A stretch of 64,000 nt of DNA from Dimorphilus gyrociliatus (lineage: Eukaryota > Annelida > Polychaeta > Dinophilidae): positions 2,325,167 to 2,389,166 of the forward strand of contig CAJFCJ010000005.1 of NCBI GenBank assembly GCA_904063045.1. The letters run 5' to 3'. The notes beneath the pieces were generated by a model, which was not told the origin of the DNA, did not search any database, and saw only the letters and a program-made list of their open reading frames with translations. Positions within the stretch are counted from its first letter, which is position 1; each line of letters begins with the position of its first letter. This document shows positions 46,121 to 55,963 of this stretch, one piece after another. Both the position numbers and the translations under genes were made by a program.

Positions 46121-46516
46121 CTTTTCGTTTGAAAATATTCGCCAAATGTATTCGACCAAATTTCAAAAAGAACTGTAATTAGACGATGGAAAGACGCGGC
46201 TATTTATTGAGAAAATTGAGTTGATCAGTTTTTAACTAGACGAGTAGTTATAAGCGTTTTTTATTATTAGTTAAGTACAGTAATATTTAATGAATGTTTT
46301 CTCTATTAGTGCAAAGTACTTAACTTTTTACCAGTAACCTTTTTTTTGTTGTCTTTTTTATCTCATTAATATTCATAGACAATTAAAAATTATTAATAAT
46401 GACAAGGTAATATTCATTTCAAAAAAAGAAATAGAAAATATCTCGTTCATAAGTTTTTCATTTGAATGTTAATTTAAAAAATCCTCCTTTAAAGGAATAG
46501 TTGTAGAAGGGAGAAT
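46121..46516. other. Divergent spacer
   Basis: 396 bases between member 3 (-) and the small membrane protein (+). AT-rich; both promoters should be here. Confidence 0.5.
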
Positions 46517-46951
46517 ATGAAATCATTTGTTATCTTTATCCTTATCTATTACGCTTTTCTTTCTTTGGGGGAAGAAACAATAATTATGGGTAATAATGTC
46601 ACATATATAAGCTCTAATCGGATTAGAACTCTATTGCCTTTAAACGAGAGTACTTCCACGAGTCACTCGGTAGCACCTTCCATAGGAAAGAGAAGGAAAT
46701 TAATGACATTCTCTGAAAGGTTCGCCAAGCTAATGGAAGGTGTGAGACGGCCAAGAAAGAGTTATACTCCTGTTCTTGCCGGTTCTATAAGCGTTTTTGT
46801 AGCCGTTCTATTAGGTATTGTTATTTTTGTATTGGTAAAAAAACGGAGAAGATCTACTAGTACAACAGATGATAATTGCACAAGAGATGTTACTCAAACA
46901 TTATCTATATCATCCGATTCAAACGAAACAATAAACGATACCAGTACATAG
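46517..46951 (+). CDS. Small secretory-pathway single-pass membrane protein
   Basis: Single-exon ORF, 144 residues. Residues 1-18 form a signal peptide (MKSFVIFILIYYAFLSLG). The lumenal/extracellular part carries sequons at Asn27 and Asn43 and a basic stretch GKRRK. A transmembrane helix spans about 86-107 (LAGSISVFVAVLLGIVIFVLV) and is followed by a stop-transfer KKRRR and a Ser/Thr-rich cytoplasmic tail. No family recognised. Type I topology with a short ectodomain fits a receptor-like or processed precursor protein. It is unrelated to the surrounding family and converges with the kinase-like gene, stops 82 bases apart. Confidence 0.72.
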   Translation: MKSFVIFILIYYAFLSLGEETIIMGNNVTYISSNRIRTLLPLNESTSTSHSVAPSIGKRRKLMTFSERFAKLMEGVRRPRKSYTPVLAGSISVFVAVLLGIVIFVLVKKRRRSTSTTDDNCTRDVTQTLSISSDSNETINDTST

Positions 46952-46964
46952 TTTATTAATTTAT

Positions 46965-46986
46965 CTGTTTGTTTGTTTGTTTGTTT
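46965..46986. repeat. (TTTG)n microsatellite
   Basis: Five TTTG units just after the small membrane protein's stop codon. Confidence 0.85.
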
Positions 46987-47033
46987 TCATTTATATGTTT
47001 TTTATTATTATACATAAATTGTTTGTATTCATA

Positions 47034-47855
47034 TTAAAATGAAGAGAATTCTTTAAATTTTTGAAATTTTGAACATATTTCACACCAATTATTATTATTA
47101 TTTCTTAATGATCTAAACAGTTGGCAGACGACGGCACCGTAACGTCCTTTATTATTCTTAGCAATTAGGACATTCTGAGTACAAATTTGAACGCCATTCA
47201 ACCTATGAAAGTCATCTTGAATAGTTTTAAATAGTTTTTTTGTTAGGTTAATTTTTGTTGAGTCGTTTTGTAAGTCTGAAAGTTTACAAACAGCTGGAAT
47301 ATATTCTGTAACAATTGCTATTTGTCTAAAAGTGGGAGATACTAAAGGAACAATTAACAATCCGTAGAATTTAGTAATAATCTCCGATTCATAAGAATGT
47401 ATAGCTAATAGTGAGGCGTCTTCCAACACATGTCTAACCTCTCTATGATGAGCCTTAATAAATTTAATAGCAACTGGTTTATCATTAAAACTTGCTAGAA
47501 ACACTTGATAAAAGGCTCCATTACCGATACAAATTGCCGAATTATCATTATTAGAAAGTACTAAATTAATATCAGAATTTATTAAGATATTGAATTTATC
47601 ATTAAATTCTGGTAGATAATTATTAATTAACTGTTCAATACTACTTATAGCTTCATTTTTAATATAATCAGGTAGTTTTATATTTGGAACATTTAGTTCA
47701 TTTTCCATGTGTAGCTTATTTAAATTTATTACACAATTATCACTTTTAACATTATAATTGGAATATTTCAATTGTTTATATAGATAAGAAATTGCTATTA
47801 ATCCAGTAATAGTTATAATAGTAAATTGATCTAAGTCATTTAAATAGCTATTCAT
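47034..47855 (-). CDS. Divergent protein-kinase-fold protein, probable pseudokinase
   Basis: Single ORF, 273 residues. A hydrophobic segment at about 12-25 (TIITITGLIAISYLY) suggests an N-terminal anchor. Then comes a kinase N-lobe: Gly-rich loop IGNGAFYQVF at about 110, VAIKF with the ATP-binding lysine near 131, and a hinge-like AIVTEYI near 180. The C-lobe is reduced: the catalytic-loop region reads FHRLNG...CTQNVLI, with no HRD aspartate, and the metal-binding DFG is replaced by VVCQL. The protein ends soon after, so the activation segment and lower C-lobe are missing. It is either a membrane-tethered pseudokinase or a decayed gene. Only 51 bases separate its ATG from the ZGPAT stop upstream on the same strand, and an acceptor (attttacag) ends one base before the ATG. 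Confidence 0.65.
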   Translation of the reverse strand: MNSYLNDLDQFTIITITGLIAISYLYKQLKYSNYNVKSDNCVINLNKLHMENELNVPNIKLPDYIKNEAISSIEQLINNYLPEFNDKFNILINSDINLVLSNNDNSAICIGNGAFYQVFLASFNDKPVAIKFIKAHHREVRHVLEDASLLAIHSYESEIITKFYGLLIVPLVSPTFRQIAIVTEYIPAVCKLSDLQNDSTKINLTKKLFKTIQDDFHRLNGVQICTQNVLIAKNNKGRYGAVVCQLFRSLRNNNNNWCEICSKFQKFKEFSSF

Positions 47856-47906
47856 ACTGTAAAATATTAATAAATAAACAAATCAACAAATAAACAAATG
47901 TTTAAT

Positions 47907-49925
47907 TTAAAAAATCGTCATTTTCTTCTTATTATTTCTCTTTTCTTTGTGAGCATTTATTGTTTTATTTGATTGTTCTAATCTTCTTTTATAATCTTGA
48001 GTTTCCTTTAATTTTTCAATCATATGTTTATAGACTCTTGTATCTTTTCCTTCGTTTCTTTTTATAGAATTCTCTAATCTATCTATTTCTTTATTTACAA
48101 CTCTTAACTCTTGTTCAGTTTTGAACATCTGTCAAAAGAGAATAAAAGAAAAAAACGTATTTGAAATTAATTGAGTAACTGTTTTTTTAAAAAAAAAATA
48201 ATTACTTGAACATTTAATGATTTATCATTTCTCTGCTCTAGATCTTTTTCACTAATTTCTCTTCTGGTTTTATGAGCGGACGGAAGTGTCGTAGTTTTAT
48301 CTAATTAAAAATTAATATTAGAATAATATTTACAACTTAGAATAAGAAAAGACATTACCTTTTTTATGTTTAGTACTTAATTTCTTATTAAGAAATTTAA
48401 AAACGTCCTTTTGAAGGGGATTTTTCTTTTTTATTCGTGTATTAGTAGTATCGACGTTACCTAATTTCCTTTCTTTCATATTCATTATTCTATCTAGAGA
48501 TTTACCTAGAAAATAGCATAGTTCAATTATACTTATTATTATTTTTTAACAATAATATAACCTGGTGGTAATACAACTATTGGAACAGGTTCAGATCTTC
48601 CTTTATTACTCTTTCCTAATCCTTCGCCTACTACGTAACCCATTTTAAGCATTAACTTTGAACCGATACCCTTTAATTTATAATATATTGTATTAGTAAG
48701 TATTATTAATTTTATACTCTTACTAACCTTTGTATATTTTTCCCAATAGCCTATTTGAGAGTTGTCTACATTCTCCTCCTTAATTGTACGTGTTGGACAC
48801 CACGTTTCGTTACCTTCGTTATCTGAATTTTCACTTTCTTCTTCAAAGTCTTAAATAAGAATTACAATGTATATATAATGAAAGAATTATCAACACAAAA
48901 AATATTCAATATAACCATGATGAAGAGGAAAAATTTGCTGTCTTTCCAATCTTCTTACAACTTTAGGATGTTCTTGATCGAACGTTATTGATATTGAACT
49001 ATCTTCGTGTAAATCAACAACTGTTGCAAGATACCACAATTCATCTGTGGTATCAATTGCAAGACATTTTGATTCTATAGAAACAAAACTAAAAGAAAAT
49101 CAATAGAACACAAATGATTGCTATCATGATAATTATTTACTCAAAATCTGGCTCTTCGTATACGTTCAATTCGTTTACTTTAACAGAATAACCATGATTG
49201 AATCTATGTATCGTAGGCAAAGTTTAGATTAATATATAGTTTGTTTAAAATGTCATTAATTTCTTTACCTGCACTTATCTTCTTCTTCGTATCTACATTT
49301 ATTATTCATAAAATGTGGACATGTTCGCATTTTAGGATATTTTGGTGTACAGAATATAACGATAACTTTTGGATCATCTAAATCTGCTGATTCGTCTACG
49401 TGCATTATTATTGCATTTGCGTACTCTAAAGCTCCCCATGATGATCTGAAAGGTGCCTTACACTTTGTACCAGATATATCATTATCTTCATCCGTTTCAT
49501 CTTTCTTTTTTGGACTGGATGTCTCTCCCTCATCAACATATAAAGACATTAATTGCTTCTTTTTCAGTGATAATAGACTTTCTATTTAAATATAAAATAT
49601 TGGTTCAAAATTCAAAGTTAATTTCAATTGCAAAACCAAACCTTCAGTTATTTTAACTAATTCTTTTAAGTTTGTTTGCAATTCATTTAGATCCTCATTC
49701 TCTTCAGTAGACACCTCGATTGCCTGATTAACTTGATCGAGCTAGTTTATACAACATATTATCGCTCAGAGAATTTTACTTATTAGATAATAAATACACA
49801 GTTAATTTAAATTTTTAAAAAGAAATGAAATAGAAAGGAAACTGATTTAAGCTTTCAGTAATAATTTTTACCTGTGATTTATATGTTTGTAAACTTGCTT
49901 CAGTTTCAATTATTTCGGAATCCAT
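47907..49925 (-). CDS. ZGPAT: ZGPAT, CCCH zinc-finger and G-patch protein
   Basis: Ten exons: 49872-49925, 49642-49741, 49269-49581, 49141-49203, 48916-49088, 48728-48849, 48562-48670, 48359-48505, 48206-48300, 47907-48128; 465 residues (human about 530). Order of parts: N-terminal coiled coil, a CCCH zinc finger (CPHFMNNKCRYEEEDKCRFNH, spaced C-x7-C-x6-C-x3-H and split by an intron), a Tudor-like segment (WYLATVVDLHEDSSISITF), a G-patch (GIGSKLMLKMGYVVGEGLG), and a C-terminal basic coiled coil. Human ZGPAT is a nuclear transcriptional repressor recruiting NuRD and also acts in splicing. It sits among the cluster family but is a conserved single-copy type gene. Confidence 0.95.
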
Positions 49926-50450
49926 AGTTAATAGTAAATATAAATTTGAAACAGTTTCGTTAAGCAAAAACCGGAACCGGAAACTAGCACAATAACGAGT
50001 GAATAAAAAGTGGGATTAGACAATTTGAAAGATTTGTTAAACTACTCCACGTAGCTTTTCATTTGAAAGGAGTAATTCTAAAACTATAATTAAATTAGTA
50101 TATTTAAAAGAGAAAGTAAAGATAAAAAAATTCAAAGACAATTAGAGATTTATTTTTAAATATACATATACTGTAGATGTAGAAATGGGTTGTTAATAAT
50201 AGTCATTTAGTTTAAAGACAAAAAAAAAATAATTAAAGCACTAACATTTATATTATTGATAGATGAAACAACAAGGTCATTTAGAGGTAAAAAAAAAAAA
50301 ACAACACAGACAAACGCATATAATTCTAGTTTTTTGTCTGAAAGTCAAAGGTCGATATATTTTATTGTTGTTGTTCTACAAGACTATATTAAGCATCGCA
50401 TAAATATTAGATAAAAAAGAAGAGAACACACCATATAATATTTAAATTAT
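49926..50450. other. Spacer upstream of ZGPAT
   Basis: 525 bases: ZGPAT promoter and the 3' UTR of the next family member, both minus strand. AT-rich, poly-A tracts near 50222 and 50290. No gene. Confidence 0.6.
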
Positions 50451-51671
50451 TCATGTAAGATAATACTCTAGAGGAAAATGCTTTAAAGTGACCTTTTCTT
50501 GATCTTTAGGATTAATTAGACAAAATATAATTTCATTTTCCGTTTTCATATAATTTAATAATCGTTGATCTCGAAAGAATTTATCCATTTGAAAACATTT
50601 TCCATTCTTCTCTTTTGAATTGATAACAAATATATAATATTGATTTATTAAGAGGAAATAATGATCACTTTTCAATTTATCAATAATATTTGATCCAATT
50701 GAGAAATTATCATATTCTTCCTGAATCTGAATAATTTCAAGTTGATCTTCAATTATATTAAACCATATAACATTTTTATTATTATCGGCGGCAAAAAATG
50801 TATTCTTATCAATTTTTACGTCAGTAAAATCAAGTATTCTATTTTCGTAAATTGATAATTTAGAAGAAATTTTACTTGTTAATTTCGAATAGAATATAAT
50901 CTCTTGATTAGTTTTAATGGCGATAAAATCTTGAAGAATGAAAAAATGATCGTATATAGGCTTCTCATCTTTAATAGCAATCTTAACAGATTCATACTTT
51001 GTATTCGAACCTTCACCAATGTAAATTTTTATACGATTCTTTCGAGGTGTTTCCATGAAAGCCATTCTTCCGTTATAAGTAATAGATACATTAGTAATAG
51101 CACCCTTCCATAGGGATAATTTATTAAAGTTGTTTATATTAATAATCTGACCGTTATAATCAAATGAAAAGAATCCATCTTCATTAGCTAAAATCTTTTT
51201 TGGCCTTTCGTCTAAAAGTATTGAATAATCTTTAAATGGTTTTTCAAAACACGGAACTACAATTGAACCAATTTCAAAATTTTCTAATGAATTCGACTTC
51301 TCGTATATCGCTCTCTTTGATATAAAATTTTCTAATGAATATTTTACCATATCCATCATATTTGTTACGTCATTTTGAAACATTTTACTACAAGTTTTAG
51401 ATTGAACATCCTTAAACATTTTCGTTTCTTTCAATACTCTCCTTATCGTTAGTCTCTTCTCTTCGTAGAAATCCTCTAATTTATCACGAAGAATACCTTG
51501 TTTTCTATTGAAAATTTTCATAAACTTACAAGTTTCTTCATCTAATTTATTCAATTCGCAATGTTTCTGCTTTTCAATTTTTTCCATCTCTTCAAATATT
51601 TTCTTTTCAAAATCTTGAAAGCATATTTCACTCTGGACTTTTATATCAGTTTTCTCTTCTTTTTCCGCCAT
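50451..51671 (-). CDS. Cluster family member 4 (coiled coil plus propeller-like domain)
   Basis: Single exon, 406 residues from the ATG at 51671. An upstream in-frame ATG at 51800 would add 43 residues encoded partly by a TA repeat, so the shorter start is preferred. Coiled coil about 15-115 (EEMEKIEKQKHCELNKLDEE); helix VTNMMDMVKYSLENF; linker FEIGSIVVPCFEKPFKDYSI; C-terminal domain with EDGFFSFDYNGQII and TNVSITYNGRMAFM, ending LLNYMKTENEIIFCL and KHFPLEYY. Typical member of the family. Confidence 0.85.
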   Translation of the reverse strand: MAEKEEKTDIKVQSEICFQDFEKKIFEEMEKIEKQKHCELNKLDEETCKFMKIFNRKQGILRDKLEDFYEEKRLTIRRVLKETKMFKDVQSKTCSKMFQNDVTNMMDMVKYSLENFISKRAIYEKSNSLENFEIGSIVVPCFEKPFKDYSILLDERPKKILANEDGFFSFDYNGQIININNFNKLSLWKGAITNVSITYNGRMAFMETPRKNRIKIYIGEGSNTKYESVKIAIKDEKPIYDHFFILQDFIAIKTNQEIIFYSKLTSKISSKLSIYENRILDFTDVKIDKNTFFAADNNKNVIWFNIIEDQLEIIQIQEEYDNFSIGSNIIDKLKSDHYFLLINQYYIFVINSKEKNGKCFQMDKFFRDQRLLNYMKTENEIIFCLINPKDQEKVTLKHFPLEYYLT

Positions 51672-52074
51672 TTTATAAACGAAAGAGTAAAGATATTCAG
51701 TTGAAGATAATCTTACTCTTTTAAGGATGTAACTATATATATATATATATATATCTATAGATACACGTATATATTCGTTTTGGCCTGACAAGAACCTCAT
51801 ATTCTACAATATGCAATTACATCTCTATACTATAATAACAAATATATGTGTCTATTCAATATTGTCGCAACCTTAACAATAGTAGAATAATAAGATATTA
51901 AGTCAAATGTTTTCTTTAAATATTACGTAATTGTATTAAAATAATTAATAATTCTGTAAAGTTTATTGCAGAGGATGCTCCCTCTAAATGACATAGTTTA
52001 AAAAGAAAAGTATTAATAAAGTAATGATAAAAGGAATTAAAAGCGTAAAGTTGTTGTTTCTTTCTTTTTGCAGT
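51672..52074. other. Spacer with leader TA repeat
   Basis: 403 bases between members 4 and 5, both minus strand. TA run at 51737-51755 in the leader of member 4. No gene. Confidence 0.6.
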
Positions 52075-53307
52075 TTACATTGAATAATCAATAAAATCAA
52101 GTCTAAAATGTTTAAATGTAAAAATTCTATTGGATTGAAGAGAACTATAGCAAAAGATTACTTTTTGATTAGTAATTCGATAATCTAGTAGATTTTCATT
52201 ACGGAATATTCTATTAGTTTGATAGGACGAAGCTGATTTTTTAATAGGATCAATAACGTACAAGTCAGTTGGATTTGATAGGAGAAATTGTCCATTTTTA
52301 ATTTTTTCAACAATAGCTCTTCGAAGGTTGAAGTTTTCAGATTTCATATTAATGATAACATCCTCTCTTATTAACGAATCGAGTTTAATTGTAATAATCC
52401 TGTCTTGAAGAGAAATGAACATAGAATCTCCAAAGATTCTATGATTATAGAATCTTGTATCATTTAGTTCCAATTTTCTTAATTGTTTTCCATTTGAAAG
52501 GCTAACGAATGTTATTAAATTCGATTCGTAAAGTATAAATTCCCTTTCTAGAACGTCGTAGGAGAAACGCTTTTTATCGGTTGGAATAGCTATTGTATGA
52601 GTAATATGATTACAATCCGAAAGGATGTAGAGGGTAAGTCTACCCGAACGAGAATTAGCGATAAATGATAATTTTCCATTATAAGTTATACATATATCCT
52701 TAATTAAATGCGATGTTCTATAGAACGTTTTCATAGTTAGATCAAAGATGTTACCCATTTGAGATAATCCAAAGAATGTTATTGAATTTGAAATGATTTT
52801 TTTCATATTAATATTTAATGTATAACATTCCTCATCGTCTGGATTGTTTAATATTGGAAAACAAATATTTCCAATTTGGAAATTATCCACCAAATTATCA
52901 ATTTTCTCAAAAATAGCCTTATTTTTAATGCAAAATTTTAAAGATTTCTCAAGTTTTTCGTGTAGTTCATTAATTGTTATATCGTTTATTATATTTGTTT
53001 GATTCTCTTCATATTCTTCTAAAGTAGTTATTTCATCTAAAAACATATTTAATAACGATTTTTTATTGGTGTAGAATTTCTCTATTTCATCTTTTAAACT
53101 GTTCTCTTTACCTTGTAGTTTCTCTATTAAATTCATCTTTTCATTATTAATTTTAGACAATTCAGTTTGTTTTACAATATCTATCGTTTGTAACGTTTCT
53201 ATAGCCATTTGTCTAAGAATCGTATAGCTTTCGAGTTTTGGTAAATCCCTATAATTGATTAATTGCCTTACATTCATTTCTATTAAATTTTCATGTATTT
53301 CCGCCAT
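52075..53307 (-). CDS. Cluster family member 5 (coiled coil plus propeller-like domain)
   Basis: Single exon, 410 residues. Coiled coil about 55-140 (NNEKMNLIEKLQGKENSLKD), conserved helix LHEKLEKSLKFCIKN, linker FQIGNICFPILNNP, then the C-terminal region with IKDICITYNGKLSFIAN and a clear DPIKKSASSYQTNRIFR block before LLDYRITNQKVIFCY and FKHFRLDF. No RING. Divergent from the truncated member 6, 199 bases away. Confidence 0.85.
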   Translation of the reverse strand: MAEIHENLIEMNVRQLINYRDLPKLESYTILRQMAIETLQTIDIVKQTELSKINNEKMNLIEKLQGKENSLKDEIEKFYTNKKSLLNMFLDEITTLEEYEENQTNIINDITINELHEKLEKSLKFCIKNKAIFEKIDNLVDNFQIGNICFPILNNPDDEECYTLNINMKKIISNSITFFGLSQMGNIFDLTMKTFYRTSHLIKDICITYNGKLSFIANSRSGRLTLYILSDCNHITHTIAIPTDKKRFSYDVLEREFILYESNLITFVSLSNGKQLRKLELNDTRFYNHRIFGDSMFISLQDRIITIKLDSLIREDVIINMKSENFNLRRAIVEKIKNGQFLLSNPTDLYVIDPIKKSASSYQTNRIFRNENLLDYRITNQKVIFCYSSLQSNRIFTFKHFRLDFIDYSM

Positions 53308-53506
53308 GTTTTTTTGATGAAGAATATGAATTATGTTTTTTTCAATTCTATTTTTCAGAAAATATTGTAAACGTTCTCTTCGAAAAGACTTGAAAGTATT
53401 AAAATTGAGTACTTTTTTAATACTCTAGACAGAGTTGTATTATATATCCAGGTTAAAGAAACTTCACTTTGTGGCTGGTCTGGCTACCAACAATTTTGAA
53501 ATAGAT

Positions 53507-54211
53507 ATGGCAGGAAACCGTCAACAGCGTTCTGACGCTGGCCCTAGAAATTCAAAGAAACGAAAATCTAGAGCTAACGAATTGAAATCTGGAAATGACG
53601 GACCTCCTCCTACAAAAATCTATTTTCAGGAGTCCGCTCAGAAGTCAAACAAATACCAAAACGTTGCAGCAGCAGCCACATCACCTATGGTCCAACCGCA
53701 AATAGCAACAGAAGGAGACGATGATTTAAATAATTTCACTGATGTATTCTTTGACGAAGAATTAGATGAAAAGTTAATTGAACTGGAGAAAGAGAAGGAA
53801 AAGGAGTTGAAAGAAATTGATAATACTTATCGGGAAGTTAAAGATTTACTCTTTAAGAAAAGTGAATTACTACAAGAGAATCTTAAATATCTAAACGAAG
53901 AGAAGAAGAGGAGAATGCAAAATCTATTGGATGAAACTTATAACCATTTCAGCCAACGCTACAACATCCGCGAAACAACTTTACACGAATTGGCCGAAAA
54001 TGAAGAACCAGTTGATCTTCAAGTTGCTAAGAATCTTATTGTGAAAATGTCTTATTCGGAAAAAGATGGCGTAAAAGAAGTTGAAATTGAACAAGTTACA
54101 TTACCAGATTGTCTTATGGCTACTCCTAGAGCTTCACAATCCAATTCGTCAAAAGCTACAACAACCCGACGTCCCAAGCAATCATCATCAACACCAATCA
54201 GTAAAAAGTAA
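53507..54211 (+). CDS. Cluster family member 6, truncated: coiled coil with basic tails
   Basis: Single ORF from the ATG at 53507, 234 residues. It has a basic N-terminal region (NSKKRKSRANELK, a nuclear-localisation-like stretch), an Ala-rich spacer, the family coiled coil (ELEKEKEKELKEIDNTYREV...LYEEKKRR-type pattern), and the linker VEIEQVTLPDCLMATP. Where other members begin the C-terminal domain, this one stops after a Ser/Thr/Lys tail (SKATTTRRPKQSSS). The stop overlaps a perfect donor gtaagt at 54208; splicing to the acceptor at 54292 also ends at once (TAA), so no propeller-like domain is recovered either way. An acceptor-like tatccag at 53451 suggests a 5' UTR intron. Confidence 0.72.
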   Translation: MAGNRQQRSDAGPRNSKKRKSRANELKSGNDGPPPTKIYFQESAQKSNKYQNVAAAATSPMVQPQIATEGDDDLNNFTDVFFDEELDEKLIELEKEKEKELKEIDNTYREVKDLLFKKSELLQENLKYLNEEKKRRMQNLLDETYNHFSQRYNIRETTLHELAENEEPVDLQVAKNLIVKMSYSEKDGVKEVEIEQVTLPDCLMATPRASQSNSSKATTTRRPKQSSSTPISKK

Positions 54212-54565
54212 GTAAAATAACCACTAAAATTCGACTTTAATACAATTAACTAAACGTAAATATATAATTGCAGTTAACCTATTCAACATATCACCAGTCT
54301 ACTTCCGGTATGGTTTTTCTAATCAGACTTGGTAGTATATTTTTTTATGAAGAATGGATTAAATTTCATTAACGGATCAATTAGTTAATTAATAATATTA
54401 ATTTAAGAGTATTATGAAGGATTTGAATAATTTGATTATTCCCAAATTATTTAATAATAGATTAATTACATTCCAGAAATAATAAAATCAAATATATAAA
54501 TTAATAGTTCGCTATCATTTGTTTTATTCTCATTCTTTTTTCTAGGTCATTATTATCTGCTCTGA

Positions 54566-55963
54566 TTAATTTATTTTCCTTTCATAGTGCTTGAAGATTA
54601 ATTCGCCGGGTTTTATTTTATTTCTTAGACAAAAGATTACTTTGTCGTCGGTTAACAAATAGCTGGTAATACGCCCATCCTCAAAGATTTTCTGATGATG
54701 ATAATAACGGGCTAAGTTAGCTATTGGATCAACGATAAAAACGTAATCGATATCGGTGAGGAGTATATTTCCAATATCCAATTTATTAATGATATCTTCT
54801 CTAATTGAAAAATCACCAATAGATAGCATAACGTCAATTGTAGAAGTTAATTTATTTTCGCTATCGATTCTATATACTTTCTTATCTTGTTGAAGAATAT
54901 AGGCGTTATCTCCTATTATCTTGAAATTTTGTATCCAATTTGAAAATTTCAATAATTTTAAAGATCTTTCTTTTTTATTAAATATCCAAAAGTTTTCAAA
55001 TGTTGAAAAGCAAATTGAATTTTTAAACTGTACATTCTTAAACGATTCTAAAGTTGAAAATGTCTTAAAAACAACTATTTCCGGTCTCTTTTCCAATGCT
55101 CCTACTTTTAATAATATTTTATCTCTTTGATAATTGTTTTGTAACATTGGACAAAGGAAATATATATCTTCATTTTCTTCATCAATACTAAGATCTTCAA
55201 CTGCGCATTTAACGCAATAGTTTGATTCGTTATTTGATAATTTATATATTCTATTCCTCCATGGTTCTATTTCGGATGTAAAGGCGTAAAATTCATTTTT
55301 TGATACTATGACTTTTCTTGGAAATTTATTCAAATAGATCTTAGTTTCGATTATAGGCTGTTGGTAATCAATTATAGAAACTGTACTATTTTTAAATTTA
55401 TTCCTTTTATGATCTCTTTGATAAAAAACTCTGTTTTCTAATATCTCTTTTTGGAGGTCGTGAAGACGTTTTTGAAACTTAGAAATTAACTCTGAACATT
55501 CTGAATCGTTCTTCCCCGATTTCGACTCTGTAAACTTCTTACTAGACGATGTTATATTGTCCAATAATTCTTGAGCGTTTCTACCTCTTTTATTAAAGAA
55601 TTCAATTATTTCGGCTCTTTGAACTGCTTGACGTTCCATTATTATTTTCAATTCATCAGCGGCTTCCGTGTTCAATTTTCTCAATTCTCTATTCATATCG
55701 AGCTTATTTTTGTCTAGATGTGTTAAGACTTCAAGTTTAAGTTGTTCGCTTGCCTTTATATAATAGTGTTCCGCATTTTGATCGTTATCTTGACTATCGG
55801 AAGGTTTATTACACGTAGGACAAACAAAATGATCAACAGAGATCTCATTGCTTTCGTGATTGCTCGTAAGGCAATCTATACAAACATTATGACCATTTTT
55901 ACAAATAACATATTTAACATGCTTATCCATGGTACTTTGAAATCTAGTATCAGAATGATCCAT
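54566..55963 (-). CDS. Cluster family member 7: RING-like, coiled coil, propeller-like domain
   Basis: 465 residues from the ATG at 55963; the frame is open up to 56023 and an acceptor-like ttattag lies there, so an upstream exon is possible. Just at the N-terminus is a RING-like zinc module: KCMDH for the first pair, VICKNGHNVCIDC, and FVCPTC for the last pair, so the second ligand would be His rather than Cys. Then a coiled coil (about 75-170), linker, and C-terminal domain with KNEFYAFTSE, VEDLSIDEENEDIYFL, FIVDPIANLARYYH and the closing ITSYLLTDDKVIFCL, FKHYERK. RING plus coiled coil suggests a ubiquitin ligase of TRIM-like build; activity with the altered ligand is uncertain. Confidence 0.8.
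   Translation of the reverse strand: MDHSDTRFQSTMDKHVKYVICKNGHNVCIDCLTSNHESNEISVDHFVCPTCNKPSDSQDNDQNAEHYYIKASEQLKLEVLTHLDKNKLDMNRELRKLNTEAADELKIIMERQAVQRAEIIEFFNKRGRNAQELLDNITSSSKKFTESKSGKNDSECSELISKFQKRLHDLQKEILENRVFYQRDHKRNKFKNSTVSIIDYQQPIIETKIYLNKFPRKVIVSKNEFYAFTSEIEPWRNRIYKLSNNESNYCVKCAVEDLSIDEENEDIYFLCPMLQNNYQRDKILLKVGALEKRPEIVVFKTFSTLESFKNVQFKNSICFSTFENFWIFNKKERSLKLLKFSNWIQNFKIIGDNAYILQQDKKVYRIDSENKLTSTIDVMLSIGDFSIREDIINKLDIGNILLTDIDYVFIVDPIANLARYYHHQKIFEDGRITSYLLTDDKVIFCLRNKIKPGELIFKHYERKIN

Noticed and set aside
51672-51800. N-terminal extension of member 4
   Set aside because: Encoded by a TA repeat (IYIYIY) and absent from other members; the ATG at 51671 is preferred.
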